Shown here piece after piece: positions 59,061-64,000 of a stretch of 64,000 nucleotides of DNA; within the stretch, counting starts at the first letter, position 1, and the number at the start of each line of letters is the position of its first letter. This DNA comes from Sinonovacula constricta. Taxonomy: Eukaryota > Mollusca > Bivalvia > Cardiida > Solecurtidae. The notes under the pieces are model-generated. The model searched no databases, had not been told where the DNA came from, and saw nothing but the letters and a program-made list of their open reading frames with translations. Where the stretch lies: contig CM017556.1 of assembly GCA_007844125.1 (NCBI GenBank), forward strand, positions 81,212,409 to 81,276,408, read 5' to 3'. A program made the position numbers and the translations under genes.

Positions 59061-59747
59061 CTGAAAGAAATAAGCGCAATCTTTTATAATCAGTCTACAG
59101 CTGGTTTTTCCTTTATCTTTATAATCATATGTTATATTCACGACATCAAAGCAAAATAAATTGATCAAATTTGATAAAATAAGCTTAATAAGTAATTTTA
59201 AAGTTTAGGCAATGGGACCCTTGGGTGTTTTGATGTTAATTTTACTGTAGATACAGTTATTTGATTTTCAGCTGTTTTTATCAATTGATGAATCCTGAAT
59301 TTTTTATGAATTTACAAAATGTTGCTATTGATTAACAAGAAACACAACTGTACCAATATCCATTATCAGAATAAACACATCAATAGAGACAAGGCAAGGA
59401 CTGCTTGAGGTCTTGTTATTTTTATTAATGTTGATTTCTCCAATCTTTCTAAGACTAAGCTGTTCAGCAACCTTTTATTCAATTCAGCATTGGTAAAAAA
59501 TTCCACTCGTCTGGTCGAATTTACTAGCAGAAATTTGACTGGAAGTTTCCCATTTGGGTAGTCTTGCAGAATAGGAAGATTTTTAAGGGAAAATGAGAAG
59601 TCTTTGAACCTTACAACAGCTCGTCTGTGGCAGAATATTTGTTCAAATTATCTCCAAGAATGGCAAGAAAATGAAACCAGAAATTCAGCTGGGTATGAAG
59701 CATCTGATATATTGGAATATCCTGATATCTATTGGTAACAATAACAA
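59061..59747. other. Sequence upstream of the RING exon, without recognised features
   Basis: It should be intron leading to the missing first exon. A minus-strand search for CxxC codons found only one immediately followed by a stop (near 59335). Confidence 0.5.
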
Positions 59748-60440
59748 GAGGGCCATAATGGCCCTTAATTGCTCATATCTGGCATCAAGTAATTAAAGAG
59801 TTATTTACTTTAGAAATCTTTGGTGAAGATTGGACAAATAGTGTGGCCATCGGGCTGATAAAATTTTCTAGAATTTTTTACCTAGAGACCTATTGTTTCC
59901 ACGTGACCCCCTCGAAACATATCTAAGATTTCATACTGGCAAACATTCTGACCAAATTTGGTGAAGATTGGGCCACAATTGTGATATCTAGTGTGTTCAC
60001 AAGGATTTTTCTAAGATCTGACCTGGTAACCTACTTTTTTGACCCCATGTGATCCAATGATGAACTCAGTGAGGATTTCATGCAGGCAAAGTTTGACTAA
60101 GTTTGAGGAAGATTGGCCTATAAATGTTGCCTTAAGTATGTTCACAAGGGTTTTGTAAGATTTTACCTAGAAACTATTCACTAACTTTTTGACTCTACAT
60201 GGCCCAGTTATGAATTTATCCAAGATTTTATGCAGGCACACATTCTGACCAAGTTTTGTGAAGATTGAGCTTCAAATGTGGTCGCTAGTGTGTTCAAAAG
60301 ATTTTTCTAAGATTTGACCTAGGGACCTACTTTTTAACCCCACGTGACCCAGTTACATACTCATCCACGATTTCACACAAGCAAACATTCTGGCCAAGTT
60401 TAGTGAAGATTGGGCCATAAATGAGGTTTCTAGACTGTGT
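59748..60440. mobile_element. Tandem-core element, copy 3 (short)
   Basis: It starts CAAGAGGGCCATAATGGCCC and has about four diverged core units (TCTAGTGTGTTCACAAGG). It stops without the usual GACGGAC-rich right end, so it is truncated. Confidence 0.8.
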
Positions 60441-62342
60441 TAATCTAGTGGAGGATTTCAAGAACAAAAAAAATGAGAGACGGCCTTGTAATAAACATAC
60501 AAGATGTATGATAGCATTATAGAAGTTAAACATGCACATATTTTTCCCTTTTTCAATAAAACACAGCAGAACTTCCCCTTTCTCAAAGGCCACAGGTCCT
60601 GTCCCCTTTTTCTAAAAAAAAAAAAAAAAAAACCTGTATAAAGATGATGTCGCCAAGCTGGATAGTCTAATGAATAAAGCAGTAACAAACCATTTTAAAT
60701 TTTGATTGTTTTTCTATCTTATTATATGCCAAACATAAGCTTAAGCAGTAGTTTTTTTACAAATCTGTTGTGGCAGTCGTGTTGTCTGTAACGATGACAC
60801 GATCCGAAATATAGGTACAATCCGAACAATATGTAAGTCGACGTGCAACTGACCGAAGTTGAAATTTCAGATTCAGTGCATTTGACGCTTGCACTGCTTT
60901 GCCTTATACAAACCTTTTACAGAATATGGACCTGAACATCTGGGGCACGCAAGTGAATTTTGCATTGCGCAAATTTAACAGCCGAGAGAATGTTGACTTG
61001 ACCTGCTTTCGTTTTCATTTACTTCCCGCGGAACAACAAAGTCTAAATATCGGCTCTGGCCAATTTCAGTACCTGATCACCTATCACATTTTTATTCCTA
61101 AATCTTGCTACATGTCATTTGAAAACCAGCTGAGCTTTATTACTTGCAAGAAAAAAACAAAAACAACAACAACAAAAAACAACACACAAACACACCACCA
61201 AAAAATCCCTTAACTAATGACAAACCTGCCCCAACGTAATCAACCCATGCCCGGATTCACCGATTGTCCGAAGCGGGGGGGGGGGGGGGGGGGGGGGGGT
61301 GAGGGGGCTTGCAACCCCAACCCCACCAGCTGGCACGTGCCGTTCATTTTTATTACTATATTTCTTTTATTCAGAAATGACACTGTTTGCACTTTATTTT
61401 CACGCCGTCTAGAGATAAATCCTATTTTAACCCAAGGAATTTATATACATAGCTGCCAGAGAAGCCTTCCAGCTCACCCGCTCCCCTCTCACATCCTGCT
61501 GCTAACCACCCCATTATATTACGTAGCAATCATTAAAGAACTAAGCAATAAAACAGGCATTGCGGAAACATGGTCAAATTGAACCTTAAGAAAAGGAAGG
61601 GGAAAAAAACATTGTTGACCTGATGATGATCTTATTATATTTAAGGGAAATCTGCAGGAAACGCTATGTATAAAAGCGGAAACAATTTAGAATACCTGTA
61701 GTTGTTGTTGGCTCAAAATGTTTCTGGTGCAAACTTTCGGATACATGTACATTTACGTACAAGAAAAATTGTTTGAATTAATTGAAACAAATTGTGGCCC
61801 GTATTTTATCAGGGTTATGAAGTCCGCGAAACAAAATTTCCCCATGTGCAAATTTCAGTGAGCACTCAATATATACGCCAATAAAAGTGTGAAAACAATA
61901 CTAAATTAGCAAATTTATTTATTTTTGTTTGGTACAAAGTGTGATAAAAATACCGCAAAATGACACGAATTCGTCAATATTTATTGTAAAATTTACATTT
62001 TGTCAAACAGTTGTAATATCGTACTATATACTTCACTAAATTATCTGCATAAAAATACCTTGGTTTGAAATTTTTTGTAAAACTGTGTATTTGTCTAAAC
62101 GGCAAAAGAACCATGCATGGGGACACGATGCTAGTTTGACGACGTGCATGCACGTTTTCTGTAAATGTTGTTTGGTCCAACGTTCAATCAATGTTTTGTT
62201 TGGAAACTAATGTGGTGTTTGACCGAAATTCCAATTTACAGGGAAATTATGGTAATTTGGCAACGATAAAATAAAGTATGTTCAACAAAATCCAGATAAT
62301 AAGTCAAGTTAATGCTAGTTTAGCTGTAGTAAGTTAATGTAG
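60441..62342. other. Non-coding flank with a 25-base poly-G run
   Basis: No exon of the main gene and no other gene is supported. The frames 60899-61213 and 61217-61582 (plus) have no domain, and the second runs through the poly-G at 61275-61299. AC-rich simple sequence lies at 61150-61205. Confidence 0.5.
61275..61299. repeat. Poly-G homopolymer (25 G)
   Basis: Twenty-five consecutive G bases are followed by TGAGGGGG. The tract could form a G-quadruplex. Its length in the assembly may be unreliable. Confidence 0.95.
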
Positions 62343-62513
62343 TGTAACGACCGCAGGGGTAGAAATATAAGCGCTTCAAACCAGCCTCGCTGCTGAGTTA
62401 ACTCTTTAGCGACGTGGTTTAAGCGGCTTCCCGATGTGCGCGGTTTTAAAGCAACGGTTACCGTGGCCGGTGTACGGATGGGTGACCGTTGGGGAGCGCC
62501 GGCCTGCGTTACA
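62343..62513 (+). repeat. 5' LTR of the miniature retrotransposon
   Basis: 171 bp, TG...CA bounded. It differs from the 3' LTR by two visible substitutions (AAATATAAGC against AAATAAAAGC; CTGAGTT against CTGGGTT) and a 3-base indel (GGTTTTAAAGC against GGTTAAGC). Confidence 0.93.
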
Positions 62514-62615
62514 TTGGTGGCAGCGGTGGGATAGTCAACTGCCGGACTGGAGTTGCGTGCCCACGGAACTTTCCAGGCCAAGTCTCGGGACGAGACTTCT
62601 CGGAGGGGGGAGTAA

Positions 62616-62783
62616 TGTAACGACCGCAGGGGTAGAAATAAAAGCGCTTCAAACCAGCCTCGCTGCTGGGTTAACTCTTTAGCGACGTGGTTTAAGCGGC
62701 TTCCCGATGTGCGCGGTTAAGCAACGGTTACCGTGGCCGGTGTACGGATGGGTGACCGTTGGGGAGCGCCGGCCTGCGTTACA
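62616..62783 (+). repeat. 3' LTR of the miniature retrotransposon
   Basis: 168 bp, preceded by the purine-rich GGAGGGGGGAGTAA. The near-identity to the 5' LTR (2 substitutions and one indel) implies a fairly recent insertion. Confidence 0.93.
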
Positions 62784-63129
62784 GTAGTAAGTTCATGCCC
62801 AATGCCCATGAAGTGATGTCGGTGGAAAACAGCGCTAAGGTGGAAATGCTTAGCAATATTTTGTTTGGCTCAAAATACGGTAAACGTTCTTATGGAAAAC
62901 GTCGCTAATTTGACAATATTTACACAACTTTTTACATACAAAACTCCAACAAACAAACAAATTAAAAACACAAACAAACAACAAAAACAAAACAACAACA
63001 ACAAGCATCGATAGTGAGGGTTGAACAAACTATATTTTATAAACAATATAAACGGTAAATGAAATATCTAAAACACATAAATTGTGTTTTGTAAGAACAT
63101 TGTCATTTTGCACCAACACATTTATGGTC
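62784..63129. other. Flank with AC-rich simple sequence
   Basis: Only a CAAACAAACAA/ACAACAACAA low-complexity stretch (62945-63005) stands out. Nothing coding is seen. Confidence 0.5.
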
Positions 63130-63556
63130 GTATTAAAAAACAACAAGTTTCAAAGTTTATTAGCAACTCGACATATACATGTCTTTGGCCATTTACAATA
63201 AATATTAAATATGGCTAAGACGTCATAAAGTCAATGTGCGAACAAAATTAACAAACGTGGATATATAACATGAACAATGTAAAAACAGTTTCTACCAATA
63301 ATATACATAAATATTGATTGACCGACAGTTATATTACTCCTATGGCATTACTTCGGATAACATTTGCCTCCAAGATGTAATTCGATAAGGTAATACATAT
63401 TTTTGGATTTGACATGATTGCAATAAATTTTTGGACATTAGGAAAACTTCTAAGTGCTGGGAAATACTTATTTCTAATGCACGAGTAAGATGGGCAACAC
63501 ATAATAAAATGATACTCCGTTTCTATCGAGTTCATATTACAAACTGTGCAGAGTCT
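63130..63556 (-). pseudogene. 3' end of a LINE-type retrotransposon (reverse transcriptase C-terminal zinc motif)
   Basis: On the minus strand a frame from about 63556 to 63329 reads LCTVCNMNSIETEYHFIMCC, then PSYSCIRNKYFPALRSFPNV. The C-x2-C...H...CC motif, with ExE-x-HF-x-x-x-C and IRNKYF, is typical of the cysteine/histidine tail that follows the RT domain in LINE ORF2 proteins of aquatic animals. No RT core is present. 63130-63328 would be its 3' UTR. A family C fragment (63557-63630) abuts it. Confidence 0.72.
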
Positions 63557-63639
63557 TAAAAAACAACAACCCAGCTATTAATGGTGGAGGATGACTAATG
63601 GACAAATGTCTGGATAGAACCACCGGGTATTCCGCTCTG

Positions 63640-63890
63640 ATGTCGATATTTATTTTTATCAGAGATCAATATCGAGCTTTATATAGCGTTAGATAGAATG
63701 AACATTTAGAGTGATTTTTTTCGCAAATAGTATTGTCTAGCAATACAGTTTGTGTTCAAACTCGTCTTTACTAAGACAAAAGTATTTGTTTATGCAAATA
63801 ATTATGTCCAAATTACCCTATATTACGGCTTGATAGTGTTACATGTATTTGATAAAAGAAAACTGTCCGATATCACCTTTAAGAAGTTCC
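63640..63890. mobile_element. AAGGTGG-type MITE right-end fragment
   Basis: The interior TATTTATTTTTATCAGAGAT and right end GAAAACTGTCCGATATCACC then TTTAA match the family; the left end is missing. Confidence 0.72.
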
Positions 63891-64000
63891 TTCTGACTGT
63901 TTCAAATACACAATTCATTTATTGCCGTTTTTTTCATTCAGCGTGCGTTTGTTTTGCTTATAAGACAACTGAAAAGTTGCTACAACATAAAGTATAGAAG

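Larger units (their letters stand above)
62343..62783 (+). mobile_element. Miniature LTR retrotransposon (TRIM-like) with tRNA-Leu primer site
   Basis: Two LTRs (171 and 168 bp) begin TGTAACG and end CGTTACA, and flank only 102 bases. One base after the 5' LTR comes TGGTGGCAGCGGTGGGA (62515-62531), which matches the complement of the 3' end of animal tRNA-Leu (AAG type) with CCA. GGAGGGGGGAG just before the 3' LTR is the polypurine tract. GTAG at 62339-62342 and 62784-62787 is the target duplication. No gag or pol is present, so movement would need proteins from a full-length relative. Confidence 0.93.

Noticed and set aside
57514..57775. Overlapping frames on both strands inside the TTTGCGGAATA element
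   Set aside because: Neither shows a recognisable domain, and both are short for a transposase.
60760..60880. Minus-strand YCSDC reading as a candidate first RING exon
   Set aside because: No ATG lies in frame nearby, and no convincing donor gives the phase required by the RING exon.
61217..61582. 121-codon plus-strand frame with a poly-glycine run
   Set aside because: The glycines come from the 25-base G homopolymer, and nothing else in the frame looks like a protein domain.
62434..62682. Open frame across the miniature LTR element, and a CHQC reading that could look like the missing RING pair
   Set aside because: The frame lies in LTR and primer-site sequence. The CHQC codons are the complement of the tRNA-Leu primer site.

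Overview
The window looks like nuclear DNA from an invertebrate animal, most likely a bivalve mollusc. It is AT-rich, has short exons with GT/AG splice sites separated by long introns, and is packed with tRNA-headed SINEs, small inverted-repeat elements and elements with internal tandem repeats of kinds common in bivalves. The species cannot be named from the sequence alone.

Almost the whole window is one minus-strand gene. I read 35 coding exons, from 59060 down to 417. All have usable splice sites, and the reading frame carries through all 34 junctions without a stop, giving about 1,486 codons. In order the protein has the second half of a RING finger, a B-box1-like zinc motif, a B-box2, a coiled coil, a charged linker, four extended Tudor domains and the start of a fifth. 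RING plus B-box plus five Tudor domains is the architecture of RNF17 (TDRD4), a germline granule protein of the piRNA pathway. The first exon or exons (start codon and first RING cysteine pair) were not found in 59061-64000. The 3' end lies beyond position 1. No other host gene is supported.

The introns, with the 5' flank, hold the rest. (1) Three tRNA-headed SINE families (called A, B and C here), one copy nested in another with a 12-bp target duplication. (2) Cut-and-paste elements and MITEs: a TTAA-flanked piggyBac-like deletion derivative at 13886-14909 that keeps a 24-residue stub, a 27-bp perfect-TIR element at 4361-5169, a TIR element at 26143-26994, a 208-bp element at 40264-40471, and about 0.5-kb MITEs with AAGGTGG ends. 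(3) Tandem-repeat-bearing elements at 803-2120, 43489-46040, 55530-57015 and 59748-60440. (4) A miniature LTR retrotransposon at 62343-62783 with a tRNA-Leu primer site, outside the visible exons. (5) A LINE tail at 63130-63556.

The most unusual structure is a pair of minisatellites whose repeat unit is itself an intron/exon boundary of the gene. About 54 copies of a 56-bp unit (36361-39423) repeat the acceptor and first 34 bases of one exon, and seven copies of a roughly 60-bp unit (25741-26142) repeat the acceptor and start of another. Both put rows of decoy 3' splice sites directly upstream of the true one. A third intron holds a 1.2-kb array of a 21-bp unit that is open on both strands.
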